Notes: generated by a model not told the origin, from the sequence alone. Shown: positions 17,607 through 25,313, counted from the first letter of the stretch. The stretch: DNA of 64,000 nucleotides from Phenylobacterium soli (GCF_003254475.1 NZ_QFYQ01000001.1:3314001-3378000), one strand, 5' to 3'. Numbers and translations: made by a program.

Positions 17607-17646
17607 AAGACACTTCCGTGACAGTTTCGCGAAGCTTGGATGACAG
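17607..17646 (-). promoter_or_regulatory. Pho-box array of the pst operon
   Basis: Reading on the minus strand: CTGTCAT, CCAA, GCTTCGC, GAAA, CTGTCAC, GGAA, GTGTCTT. Four 7-bp units repeat every 11 bp. TATGCC follows 10 bases after the last unit as a plausible -10, about 45 bases before the pstS start. Confidence 0.85.
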
Positions 17647-17678
17647 CGGGCGCGCGGCCTTGATCGCCGTCAAGAGAA

Positions 17679-17709
17679 GGACGCCCCGGCGAAGCCCGGC
17701 GGAGCGTCC
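17679..17709 (-). terminator. Probable terminator of the second pstS
   Basis: Arms GGACGC and GCGTCC enclose an inner CCGG-gcttcg-CCGG hairpin. On the minus strand the stem is followed by TTCTCTT. It lies 11 bases beyond the pstS stop and ahead of the pst operon's Pho boxes. Confidence 0.5.
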
Positions 17710-17719
17710 CCACGTCCTC

Positions 17720-18763
17720 TTAGCGGCTGGCGTAGACGGCCTTGCCGCCCGCCTTGATCTGCTGGCTCCAGGCCTTGCGGATCAGCGTCTTCACGCTCGC
17801 CGGCATCGGCACGTAGTCGAGCTGCTGGGCCGCGGCGTCGCCGTTCTTGTAGGCCCAGTCGAAGAACTTCAGCACCTCAGCGCCGGCCGCCGGATTGGCC
17901 TGCTCCTTGTGCATCAGGATGAAGGTGGCGCCGGTGATCGGCCAGGAGTTCGCGCCCGGCTGGTCGAGCAGCAGCAGGTAGAAGCCCGGGGCCTTGGACC
18001 AGTCGGCGCCCGCCGCGGCCGCGGCGAAGGCCGGGGCGGTCGGGGCGACGAACTTGCCGGCCTTGTTCTGCATCAGGGCGTAGGTGAGGTTGTTCTGCTT
18101 GGCGTAGGCGTACTCGACGTAGCCGATCGCGCCGGGGGTCTGCTTGACCATGGCGGCGACGCCGTCGTTGCCCTTGCCGCCGAGCCCGGTCGGCCAGTTC
18201 ACGCTGTCCGAGGCGCCGACGTCCGAGGCCCAGTGCGGGGCCTTCATGGCGAGGTAGCTGGTGAACAGGAAGGTCGTCCCCGAGCCGTCCGAGCGGTGCA
18301 CCACCGTGATCGGCAGGTGCGGCATGGCCAGGCCCTTGTTGGTGAGCTGCAGCAGCGGGTCGTCCCAGCGCTTGATCACCCCGCGGTAGATGTCGGCGAG
18401 CTGGGTGCCGGTGAGCTTGATCTGGCCCGGCTTGAAGCCTTCCAGGTTCATGACCGGCACGACGCCGCCCATGACGGTCGGGAACTGGGTCAGGCCGTTC
18501 TTTTCCTGGTCTTCCGGCTTCAGCGGCTTGTCGGAAGCCCCGAAGTCGACGGTCTTGGCGTTGATCTGCTTGATGCCGCCGCCGGAGCCGATCGCCTGGT
18601 AGTTCAGGGCCGTGCCGGTGGAGGCCTTATAACTCTCCGCCCACTTGGCGTAGACGGGCGCCGGGAAGGTCGCGCCGGCGCCGGTGATGGTGGCCGCCTG
18701 AGCCACGGTCGAAGCGCCCACGGTGAGCGCGACGCCCAGGGCGGCTGCGAGGGTCTTGAACAT
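17720..18763 (-). CDS. pstS: Phosphate-binding protein PstS (second copy, soluble periplasmic)
   Basis: A 347-residue PstS. It begins MFKTLAAALGVALTVGASTV with a signal peptidase I site near AQA-A and no lipobox cysteine, so it is predicted to be free in the periplasm. Ligand motifs match the first PstS: TGAGATFPAPVYAKWAE, GSGGGIKQINAKTVDFGASD, VHRSDGSGTTFLFTSYL. The start has AGGAG 7-8 bases upstream; the longer open frame upstream is non-coding. It has its own Pho-box array and terminator, so it is a separate transcript that can be made in excess of the transporter. Confidence 0.93.
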   Translation of the reverse strand: MFKTLAAALGVALTVGASTVAQAATITGAGATFPAPVYAKWAESYKASTGTALNYQAIGSGGGIKQINAKTVDFGASDKPLKPEDQEKNGLTQFPTVMGGVVPVMNLEGFKPGQIKLTGTQLADIYRGVIKRWDDPLLQLTNKGLAMPHLPITVVHRSDGSGTTFLFTSYLAMKAPHWASDVGASDSVNWPTGLGGKGNDGVAAMVKQTPGAIGYVEYAYAKQNNLTYALMQNKAGKFVAPTAPAFAAAAAGADWSKAPGFYLLLLDQPGANSWPITGATFILMHKEQANPAAGAEVLKFFDWAYKNGDAAAQQLDYVPMPASVKTLIRKAWSQQIKAGGKAVYASR

Positions 18764-18839
18764 TGGTGTCTCCTGAATTCGAGCGCCCGAGTCCCCGTCG
18801 CTCTCGCAGCACGGCTTAACCCCCGCAGATGTCGCTTCG

Positions 18840-18868
18840 GCGAAGCTTGCGTGACGGATCGGAGACAG
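18840..18868 (-). promoter_or_regulatory. Pho-box array of the second pstS
   Basis: On the minus strand CTGTCTC-CGAT-CCGTCAC-GCAA-GCTTCGC, three 7-bp units with 11-bp period. It is 77 bases before the start codon. The GCAAGCTTcG segment after the CTGTCAC-like unit is shared with the porin and pst-operon arrays. Confidence 0.8.
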
Positions 18869-18890
18869 CGTCACGGAGCGGCCCGAACGC

Positions 18891-18918
18891 AAAAGAGCCC
18901 CCGTCTCCGGGGGCTCTT
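18891..18918 (-). terminator. Intrinsic terminator of the porin gene
   Basis: A perfect 10-bp stem (AAGAGCCCCC / GGGGGCTCTT) with a 6-base loop, followed on the minus strand by TTTT. It sits about 50 bases past the porin stop and separates the porin from pstS. Confidence 0.85.
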
Positions 18919-18965
18919 CGCAGGTCTCGTCCGCGGCTGGGAGGAAGGCGCCGCGGGCGCTCTCC

Positions 18966-20297
18966 TTACCAGCGGAACTGGCCGAACAGGCCGACCTCGT
19001 CGTAGGTCCCGCTGTTGGAGCCGCCGATCGTGCCATTGCTGGTCGACAGCAGGCCGTTGTCGACCTTGTCGCGCTTATAGACGAGCGCCAGGTCGACGAT
19101 CTTGGTGGGCTCCCAGTTCAGGCCAAGGTTGAAGTAGTTGTCCTTCTCCGAGGCCTTGAGGGTCTTGGACGGCTTCACGCGGTCCCAGCGGCCGAAGGCC
19201 GAGATCTCCGGGGTGAAGCTGTAGGAGCCGAACACCGAGTAGCCGTCGGCCTTGTCCTCGGCGGCGGTGGTGACGTTGTTCCAGTCCTTGGCCGAGAAGT
19301 ACTCGACGCCGACGCGGTACTTCTTGTCCACCCAGGCGGCCAGGGCGTTGACGCGCGTGGCGGTGTGCGGGGTGGCGACGCCGCCGGTGACTTCCTTGCC
19401 GAGCTTGCCGGTGTAGCCGCCGACCGCGAACACGGCCTTGTCGATGTTGAGGTTCACGCGGCCTTCGAAGTCGACCGACTTGGCGCGGCTCGGGTTCTTG
19501 TAGCCGTTGCCGTTGATCATCGCGACGGCGTAGCCGAGCTTGCCGTCCATCAGCTTGCCCGAGGCGTGCACGCCCCAGTCGGCCGAGGTGCCGAACTTGG
19601 TGCGGTCGGCCACGGTGTTCTCGATGAAGCGGTAGCCGTAGACGTCTTCGGCGAAGGGCACCCAGGGCAGGTCGGCCGAGCCGACGCGGATGATCGCGGC
19701 GTCCGACAGCTTGGCCTGCAGGTAGGCCTTCTTGATGTAGACCTGGGTCTCACCGTCGTTCGACACGTAGTTCATGTCGGTGGTGATGTTGCCCGAGAAC
19801 GTGTCGTTGAACTTGTGGTCGATGCCCACATAGAAGCGCTTGATGTCGAAGCCCGTGCCGGACGGGGCGACCTTCGCGCCGTTGCTCTTCTGCTCGATGT
19901 TCGAGAGGTTGAAGTACATCCGGCCGCTGACCTGGGTGCTGTCGGCCCAGCTCGGCTTCGGCTTCGGAAGGGCGGCGGCGACCTGGGTCTTCACCGTGGC
20001 CGGGATGGTCTTGATCTGGGCGGCGGTCTCGGCCTGCGCGGCCTGAGCGGCGGCCTGCGCCTGGTCGGCCTGGGCCTTCACCTGGGCCTGCTGCTGGTCG
20101 ATCGCCAGCAGGCGCTCGCTCAGCGACTCGACCTGGGCCTTCAGCAGCTCGATCTCCTGCGCCTGCTTGGCGGCCAGCGATTCGGCCGGCGCGTGATGCG
20201 GCTTGGCCTTGGTCTTGGCGTCGGCCTGGGCCGTGGCGCCGGCGGCGAGGAAGACGCCCAGCGCCGCCCCCGTGAGCAGCGACATCTTCTTGTTCAT
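18966..20297 (-). CDS. Phosphate-selective-type porin (OprO/OprP family)
   Basis: A 443-residue outer-membrane protein. The signal peptide (KKMSLLTGAALGVFLAAGAT) is followed by a 60-residue coiled coil rich in Gln/Ala/Lys (EIELLKAQVESLSERLLAID), which probably trimerises or spans the periplasm. The rest is a beta-barrel typical of the Porin_O_P family, ending in a terminal aromatic (GLFGQFRW). Family members form anion-selective trimeric channels that admit phosphate or polyphosphate. A Pho-box array with a TAAGAC -10 lies upstream, consistent with induction in phosphate starvation together with Pst. Confidence 0.9.
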   Translation of the reverse strand: MNKKMSLLTGAALGVFLAAGATAQADAKTKAKPHHAPAESLAAKQAQEIELLKAQVESLSERLLAIDQQQAQVKAQADQAQAAAQAAQAETAAQIKTIPATVKTQVAAALPKPKPSWADSTQVSGRMYFNLSNIEQKSNGAKVAPSGTGFDIKRFYVGIDHKFNDTFSGNITTDMNYVSNDGETQVYIKKAYLQAKLSDAAIIRVGSADLPWVPFAEDVYGYRFIENTVADRTKFGTSADWGVHASGKLMDGKLGYAVAMINGNGYKNPSRAKSVDFEGRVNLNIDKAVFAVGGYTGKLGKEVTGGVATPHTATRVNALAAWVDKKYRVGVEYFSAKDWNNVTTAAEDKADGYSVFGSYSFTPEISAFGRWDRVKPSKTLKASEKDNYFNLGLNWEPTKIVDLALVYKRDKVDNGLLSTSNGTIGGSNSGTYDEVGLFGQFRW

Positions 20298-20347
20298 TGG
20301 AAACCCCTCTTCCGCACGGCCTCCGTCGTGCCGCGCGAGGGCGTCTT

Positions 20348-20376
20348 ACAAAGCTTGCGTGACACTTCGATGTAAG
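20348..20376 (-). promoter_or_regulatory. Pho-box array of the porin gene
   Basis: On the minus strand CTTACAT-CGAA-GTGTCAC-GCAA-GCTTTGT, 7-bp units every 11 bp. A -10-like TAAGAC begins 10 bases after the first two units. Confidence 0.8.
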
Positions 20377-20555
20377 TGCGCCGAAAGCCGGCCTCACGCG
20401 TTGAGGCGCATCAAACCCGCCACACATGCGGCGAGCCCGAGTCCCTGGTCCGGCCGCACCGGCGCAGGACTGCAATCAAGTCGTCATAGGGCCGACACAC
20501 CGCACCCCTAGATTGCGCGGCGTTCGGGCTGGGCCATCACATCGGGAGCATCGCC

Positions 20556-20789
20556 ATGACCCGCATCCTCGCCGTTCGTCCCGCCGCCTTCGGCTGGAGC
20601 CTGCGCATCGACGCGCAGGACGGCTTCCAGGTGTTCACCACCGGGGCGCAGGCCGAGGCCGCCGCCCGGCGCCTAGCCCATCGGCTCGCCGACGCCGGCG
20701 AGCCGGCCGAAGTCCTGATCTACCTCCGCGACGGCAGCCTGGCCGGTCGATTGCGCGCAACGCCCCGCGCGCCGGCGGTCGCCGCGTGA
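20556..20789 (+). CDS. Small DUF2188-like protein (77 aa)
   Basis: Reads MTRILAVRPAAFGWSLRIDA, then FQVFTTGAQAEAAARRLAHR and a closing EVLIYLRDGSLAGRLR. This order (a GW-x-x-x-DG start, an AEAAAR helix and a final V-x-I-x-x-RDGS strand) matches the DUF2188 fold of small alpha/beta proteins. Their function is unknown. The ribosome site GGGAG is well placed and an intrinsic terminator follows. It stands between two Pho-regulated minus-strand genes but no Pho box faces it. Confidence 0.7.
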   Translation: MTRILAVRPAAFGWSLRIDAQDGFQVFTTGAQAEAAARRLAHRLADAGEPAEVLIYLRDGSLAGRLRATPRAPAVAA

Positions 20790-20858
20790 CCCCGCTCAAT
20801 GAGATCCGCCCAATGAGATCCGCCCTGTAGGAAACCAGCCCCCAACGCAGGGCCTTCT

Positions 20859-20897
20859 CGGCCGCGGCTCACCATCGGGCCGCGGCCGCTTCTTTTT
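20859..20897 (+). terminator. Intrinsic terminator after the DUF2188-like gene
   Basis: Arms CGGCCGCGGC and GCCGCGGCCG (10 bp, loop 10) are followed by TTCTTTTT on the plus strand. Confidence 0.8.
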
Positions 20898-20925
20898 GGG
20901 GAGAGGCTCCCGTCCTCGGGAGGAC

Positions 20926-21729
20926 TTAGGCCGCCAGGGGCTCCGCGCCGGGCAGCTCGCCAAGACCGGCCTCGGCGTACCGGTCGCGGACCTCGTGCCA
21001 GCGGACTACCTCGAGGCCGCCGTCGAAGCGCTCGACGACCGCCGTGCAGCTCTCGACCCAGTCCCCGTCGTTGACGTAGGCGACGCCGTCGATGTCGCGC
21101 ATCTCGGCATGGTGGATGTGACCGCAGATCACGCCCTGAACGCCGCGCCGGCGAGCTTCCTCAACCATGGCCGCCTCGAACTTGTCGATGAAGGCGACCG
21201 CGTTCTTCACGCGGTGCTTCACATAGGCCGAAAGGCTCCAGTAGCCGAGGCCCATGACGTGGCGAAGGCGGTTGAAATGGGTGTTGAGGCCGAGCAGCGC
21301 CCGGTAGCCCCAGTCGCCCAGGAAGGCCAGCCAGCGGGCGTGCTGGATCACCCCGTCGAACTCGTCCCCGTGGGTGACGAGGTAGCGCTTGCCGTCGGCC
21401 GCCTCGTGGATGGCGTCGCGCGCCACCACCACGCCCCCGAAGTGGACGCCGCAGAAGTCGCGCACCCGGTCGTCGTGGTTGCCGGGCACATAGACGACCT
21501 TCACGCCCTTGCGGGCCAGGCGAAGGATTTTCTGGACCACGTCGTTGTGCGCCTGGGGCCAGAACCAGCCGCTCTTCATCTTCCAGCCGTCGACGATATC
21601 GCCGACCAGGTAGAGCGTCTCGCAGTCGAGCACCCGGATGAACTCGAGCAGTTGCTCGGCCTGGCACCCCTTGGTCCCCAGGTGGACGTCCGAGATGAAG
21701 GCGGTGCGGCAGCGCAGCGTCTGCGTCAT
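20926..21729 (-). CDS. Pho-regulated metallophosphoesterase (UDP-diacylglucosamine diphosphatase/PlcP-like)
   Basis: A 267-residue calcineurin-like phosphoesterase. Metal-binding motifs are in order: FISDVHLG, YLVGDIVDGW, YVPGNHDDRVR, THGDEFD and CGHIHHAEM. By general similarity it would be called an LpxH-like UDP-2,3-diacylglucosamine diphosphatase. However, the alphaproteobacterial PlcP enzymes, which are PhoB-induced phospholipases C that release phosphate from membrane lipids in starvation, belong to this same family and size class. A Pho box 41 bases upstream and the position directly after phoB favour the PlcP role (inference). No glycosyltransferase of the Agt type is beside it. The start has GGAGATCGCC upstream. 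Confidence 0.8.
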   Translation of the reverse strand: MTQTLRCRTAFISDVHLGTKGCQAEQLLEFIRVLDCETLYLVGDIVDGWKMKSGWFWPQAHNDVVQKILRLARKGVKVVYVPGNHDDRVRDFCGVHFGGVVVARDAIHEAADGKRYLVTHGDEFDGVIQHARWLAFLGDWGYRALLGLNTHFNRLRHVMGLGYWSLSAYVKHRVKNAVAFIDKFEAAMVEEARRRGVQGVICGHIHHAEMRDIDGVAYVNDGDWVESCTAVVERFDGGLEVVRWHEVRDRYAEAGLGELPGAEPLAA

Positions 21730-21769
21730 GGCGATCTCCCCCAACGGAGATGAGCTAGCGGCTGAATCG

Positions 21770-21787
21770 GTGACGGGCGCGTGACAC
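21770..21787 (-). promoter_or_regulatory. Pho box before the metallophosphoesterase
   Basis: On the minus strand GTGTCAC-GCGC-CCGTCAC, two 7-bp units 11 bp apart, in the 67-base gap between phoB and the phosphoesterase gene. A TAGCTC -10-like element follows 12 bases later. Confidence 0.8.
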
Positions 21788-21796
21788 GCCTCGCGC

Positions 21797-22486
21797 TCAC
21801 CCCTGCTGGTCCAGGGAGTAGCCAGCCGAGCGGACCGTGCGGATCGGGTCGTCCGAGCCGTTGGCGCGCAGCGCCTTGCGCAGGCGTCCCACATGGACGT
21901 CGACCGTGCGCAGCTCGACATAGGTGTTGGGGCCCCAGACGGCGTCCATCAGGCGCTCGCGGCTGAACACCCGGCCGGGCCGCTGCATCAGGAAGTCGAG
22001 CAGGCGGAACTCGGTGGGCCCAAGGTGGACGTTGCGGCCCGAGCGCGTCACCCGGCGGCTGCCGCGGTCGAGGACGATGTCGGCGTATTCCAGGCGCTCG
22101 TCGACCAGCTCCGGCCGCGCCCGGCGCAGCAGGGCGCGGATGCGGGCGGTGAGCTCGCTCATGGCGAAGGGCTTGACCACGTAGTCGTCGGCGCCGGTGT
22201 CGAGGCCGCGGATCTTGTCGGTCTCCTCGCCGCGGGCGGTCAGCATCAGCACCGGGGTGCGCTTGGTCTCCAGCCGCGCGCGGAGCTGGCGGCAGACCTC
22301 GACGCCGGAGACCTTGGGCAGCATCCAGTCGAGCAGGATCAGGTCGGGCGTCTCCTCCTCGACCTTGAGCAGCGCCTCCTCGCCGTCGCCGGCGTGCTCG
22401 ACGCGGAAACCCTCCTTCTCGAGGTTGTAGGTCAGGAGGGTGGCGAGAGCGTCCTCGTCCTCGACCACCATGATGTACGGCGTCAC
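21797..22486 (-). CDS. phoB: Phosphate regulon response regulator PhoB
   Basis: A 229-residue OmpR/PhoB-family regulator. The receiver has acidic residues in VVEDED, phospho-aspartate 53 in LILLDWMLPKVSG, and a lysine in YVVKPFAMSEL. The C-terminal winged helix shows LGPTEFRLLDFLMQRPGRVF, then YVELRTVDVHVGRLRKAL and the ending IRTVRSAGYSLDQQ, all close to PhoB. It is expected to bind the 7-bp/11-bp direct repeats found here. Its ATG overlaps the stop of the second phoU by four bases. Confidence 0.93.
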   Translation of the reverse strand: MTPYIMVVEDEDALATLLTYNLEKEGFRVEHAGDGEEALLKVEEETPDLILLDWMLPKVSGVEVCRQLRARLETKRTPVLMLTARGEETDKIRGLDTGADDYVVKPFAMSELTARIRALLRRARPELVDERLEYADIVLDRGSRRVTRSGRNVHLGPTEFRLLDFLMQRPGRVFSRERLMDAVWGPNTYVELRTVDVHVGRLRKALRANGSDDPIRTVRSAGYSLDQQG

Positions 22487-23202
22487 TGCGGCGTATCCCT
22501 CGGACGGTCGGCTTCCAGCAGGCTGACCTTCGGCCGGGGCTGCGAGAGCTCCTCGCCGGTCAGCTGGAAGTGGAGGATCTCGGCAATGTTGGTGGCGTGG
22601 TCGCCGATGCGCTCCAGGTTCTTGGCGATGAACAGCAGGTGGGCGCCGGGCGCCACCGTGTCCGGTTCGTTGGCCATCAGCGTGAGCAGCTCGCGGAAGA
22701 TGCTCTCGTAGTGCTCGTCGACTTCCTCGTCGCGGCGCCAGACGGCCATGGCCGCGTCCATCTCCTGGGCGGCGTAGGCGTCGAGCACCTCGCGCAGGCG
22801 CGCGGCCACCAGGCGGCCCATGCGCTGGATGGCGCTCATTAGCGGCAGCACCGGGTCGGAGCCGGAGAGCACCAGGCTGCGCTTGGCGATGTTGCGCGCC
22901 AGGTCGCCGCAGCGCTCGAGGTTCATCGCCAGCTTCATGGTCGAGACCGCCCGGCGCAGGTCTTCGTCGGAGGGTCCCTGGTCGGCGATCAGCGAGAGCG
23001 CGCGCCGCTCGATGTCGGCCTGCATGTCGTCGAGCCGCAGGTCGCGGACGATCAGCGCCTGGGCCAGCGGCACGTCGCGGCGCACCACGGCGTCGACCGC
23101 ATCGACCACCTGGGCTTCGGCGAGGCCGCCCATGCGGATGACCTCCGCCACCAGGGCCCGCAGCTCGGCGGCGTAGGAACTCTTGGGAATCGGTTGGGCC
23201 AC
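22483..23202 (-). CDS. phoU: PhoU family protein (second copy, coupled to phoB)
   Basis: A 239-residue PhoU paralogue with the two conserved metal-site segments MNLERCGDLARNIAKR and KNLERIGDHATNIAEIL and the DIERRALSLIADQGP helix. GTG at 23202 is favoured because AAGG lies 8 bases upstream; a GTG nine bases earlier has no space for a ribosome site. It leads the phoU-phoB operon and a near-consensus Pho box precedes it, so PhoB should autoactivate this unit. It differs enough from the pst-linked PhoU to suggest a distinct partner or role. Confidence 0.92.
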   Translation of the reverse strand: MAQPIPKSSYAAELRALVAEVIRMGGLAEAQVVDAVDAVVRRDVPLAQALIVRDLRLDDMQADIERRALSLIADQGPSDEDLRRAVSTMKLAMNLERCGDLARNIAKRSLVLSGSDPVLPLMSAIQRMGRLVAARLREVLDAYAAQEMDAAMAVWRRDEEVDEHYESIFRELLTLMANEPDTVAPGAHLLFIAKNLERIGDHATNIAEILHFQLTGEELSQPRPKVSLLEADRPRDTPQ

Positions 23203-23244
23203 AGCGCGCACCTTCGTTCAGGCGTGGGAAAGTAGCGGTGCCGT

Positions 23245-23262
23245 ATGACAGTTATGTGACAG
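23245..23262 (-). promoter_or_regulatory. Consensus-like Pho box of phoU-phoB
   Basis: On the minus strand CTGTCACATAACTGTCAT, the best match to the Pho consensus in the window. TACTTT follows 10 bases later as a -10. It lies in the divergent gap with the SDR gene. Confidence 0.9.
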
Positions 23263-23340
23263 TCGCGCTGACCCTGCGCGAAACTTGCCTGCGACCGACT
23301 GCCCCGCACCTATAGTCGCCTCTCAAACGGAGAGTGATCG

Positions 23341-24072
23341 ATGGGTCTCGAAGGCAAGCGCATCCTGGTGGTCGGCGGCGGCTCGGGGATCGGCTACGCG
23401 GTGGCCGAGGCCGCCCTGGCCGAGGGCGCGAGGGCGGTGGTCGCTTCCTCCAACCCGGATAAGATCACCGCCGCGGCGGCCCGGCTCGGGGCCGGCGCGG
23501 AGGGCCGCCCGCTGGACGTGACGGACGAGGGCGGCGTGCAGGCCTTCTTCGACGCCGATCATGCTTTCGACCACATCGTCTTCACCGCCGGCGACTGGGG
23601 CGGCATGCGGCGCGGCACGCTCGAAAGCCTCGACCTCGCCGCCGCGGCCGACACCTTCAAGGTCCGTTTCTGGGGCGCGGTGGCGGTGGCCAAGCATGGC
23701 GCGCGCCGGCTGCCGGCCGGCGGCTCCTTCACCCTGACCAACGGCACCATCGCCCACAGACCCTCGAAGGGCAGCGCCATCTCCACGGCCATGGCCGGCG
23801 GGCTCGAGCACCTGACCCGCGCGCTCGCCGTCGAATTGGCCCCGATCCGGGTGAACTGCGTCTGCCCCGCCATGATCAGCACCGAGATCTGGGACAGCCT
23901 GATCCCGGCGGAGATCCGCGAGGAGCGCATCGCCCTGATGACCCAGCGCCAACTCATCCCACGCATCGGCACGCCCCAGGAGACGGCGCAGGCCTACCTC
24001 TATTCGATGAAGGGCGGCTACACGACCGGCCAGGTGCTGATGGTCGAGGGCGGGGTGATGCTGGGCGGCTAG
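23341..24072 (+). CDS. Atypical SDR-family protein
   Basis: A 243-residue Rossmann-fold protein. The cofactor motif VVGGGSGIGYAVA is intact, but when aligned on LTRALAVELAPIRVN the catalytic Tyr and Lys of the YxxxK motif are replaced by Ser and Ala, and the catalytic Ser is also missing. This matches the atypical SDR subgroup whose active site is changed, so ordinary oxidoreductase activity is doubtful. It lies between phoR and phoU-phoB on the opposite strand and has GGAGAG before its ATG. The shared divergent region with phoU contains a Pho box, but its orientation points to phoU. Confidence 0.8.
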   Translation: MGLEGKRILVVGGGSGIGYAVAEAALAEGARAVVASSNPDKITAAAARLGAGAEGRPLDVTDEGGVQAFFDADHAFDHIVFTAGDWGGMRRGTLESLDLAAAADTFKVRFWGAVAVAKHGARRLPAGGSFTLTNGTIAHRPSKGSAISTAMAGGLEHLTRALAVELAPIRVNCVCPAMISTEIWDSLIPAEIREERIALMTQRQLIPRIGTPQETAQAYLYSMKGGYTTGQVLMVEGGVMLGG

Positions 24073-24086
24073 GCCGCTCGGGCCGT

Positions 24087-25265
24087 TCAGGCCGCCGGCA
24101 GATAGGCGCTGAAGGTCGTCCCCTGCCCCTCGGCGCTCTCGACGAGCACGCCGCCGCGGTGGCGGTTGACGATGTGTTTGACGATGGCGAGGCCAAGCCC
24201 CGTGCCGCCGCTCTTCTGCCCCTCGACGCGGTAGAACCGCTCGGAGAGACGCGGCAGGTGCTGGCGGGCCATGCCGCGGCCCTCATCGGTGACGCGCACC
24301 GCCACGAACGCCTGGCCCGCCGCCTGTTGGGGGCTGGCGTCGGGCGACAGCAGCGACAGCGCCACCCAGCCTTCCCGGCCGCTCGCCGCGCGCGCCGCCT
24401 CCAAAGTGGCGGCGCGCTCGATGCGCACCCGGACCGCCTTGCCGTCGGGCGAGTACTTGAGGGCGTTGTCCAGCAGGTTCTGGATCACCTGGACGAGCTG
24501 GTCGCGGTCGCCCGTCACCGTGAACGGCCCCTCGCCGGTCTCCACCTCCACCGTCACGCCGCGCTCGGCGGTCAGCGGGCGGGTGCCGTCGACGACATCC
24601 TGGACCGTCTGGGCGAGGTCGACCACGCCGGAAGGCGGCACGTGCTCGTTGAGCTCGATGCGGCTGAGCGACAGCAGGTCTCCGATCAGCCGGGTCATGC
24701 GGCCGGCCTGCTCGGCCATGATGGCCAGGAACTTGTCCCGGGCCGCGGCGTCGTCCTTGGCGTGGGTGCGCAGGGTCTCGACGAAGCCGGCCAGGGAGGC
24801 GAGCGGGGTGCGCAGCTCGTGGCTGGCGTTGGCCAGGAAGTCGGCGCGCATGCGCTCGGTGCGCTTGGCGTCGGTCTCGTCGCGCAGCATGACGACGAGT
24901 TCGCGCACGTCGTCATCCTTGAGCGGCCGCACGAAGGCGCGCCAGTAGCGTGGCTGGACGCCGATGGACTCGTAGGCGACCTCGACCGGCTTCTCGGTGG
25001 CGATGGCCTCCTCGACCGCCTCCAGCACCTGCGGCTGGCGCAGCACGGCCCCGACCGGCGATCCGGCCAGCTCGACCCGGTAGAGGCTGCGGGCGGCCTG
25101 GTTGCCGTAGGCGATCTCCGGCGCTCCGGCTCCGTTGGCTCGGACCAGCAGGACGGGATCGGGCAGGAGTTCCAGGATGCGCTGCGCGGCCGGCCCGGCG
25201 TCGGGGCCGGCGCTGTCGGACGAGGCGGCGTTCGGCTGGGCGGCGTCGGGGGCGAAATCAGTCAC
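24087..25265 (-). CDS. phoR: Phosphate regulon sensor kinase PhoR
   Basis: A 392-residue kinase that should phosphorylate PhoB. A PAS-like domain (ILELLPDPVLLVRANG to VVMLRDETDAKRTERMR) is followed by the H box FLANASHELRTPLASLAGF, the N box QNLLDNALKYS, and the G boxes VTDEGRGM and GTGLGLAIVKHI. This is the PhoR arrangement. The GTG at 25265 has AAGGA upstream; the long open frame beyond it is the antisense of the ATPase gene. No transmembrane helix is visible in the N-terminal 45 residues, unlike many PhoR proteins, so membrane contact may rely on PhoU/Pst. No Pho box precedes it. Confidence 0.88.
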   Translation of the reverse strand: MTDFAPDAAQPNAASSDSAGPDAGPAAQRILELLPDPVLLVRANGAGAPEIAYGNQAARSLYRVELAGSPVGAVLRQPQVLEAVEEAIATEKPVEVAYESIGVQPRYWRAFVRPLKDDDVRELVVMLRDETDAKRTERMRADFLANASHELRTPLASLAGFVETLRTHAKDDAAARDKFLAIMAEQAGRMTRLIGDLLSLSRIELNEHVPPSGVVDLAQTVQDVVDGTRPLTAERGVTVEVETGEGPFTVTGDRDQLVQVIQNLLDNALKYSPDGKAVRVRIERAATLEAARAASGREGWVALSLLSPDASPQQAAGQAFVAVRVTDEGRGMARQHLPRLSERFYRVEGQKSGGTGLGLAIVKHIVNRHRGGVLVESAEGQGTTFSAYLPAA

Positions 25266-25313
25266 GGATGGGTCCTTGCCGCTTGTTCCCCCAAAATCGC
25301 CGGTCAAGCAACG

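Noticed and set aside
17660..17673. TTGAT-CGCC-GTCAA, a close FNR/FixK-like match between the two pstS genes.
   Set aside because: It overlaps the leader side of a pstS terminator hairpin and no -10 lies at the expected distance; the Pho array explains the promoter.
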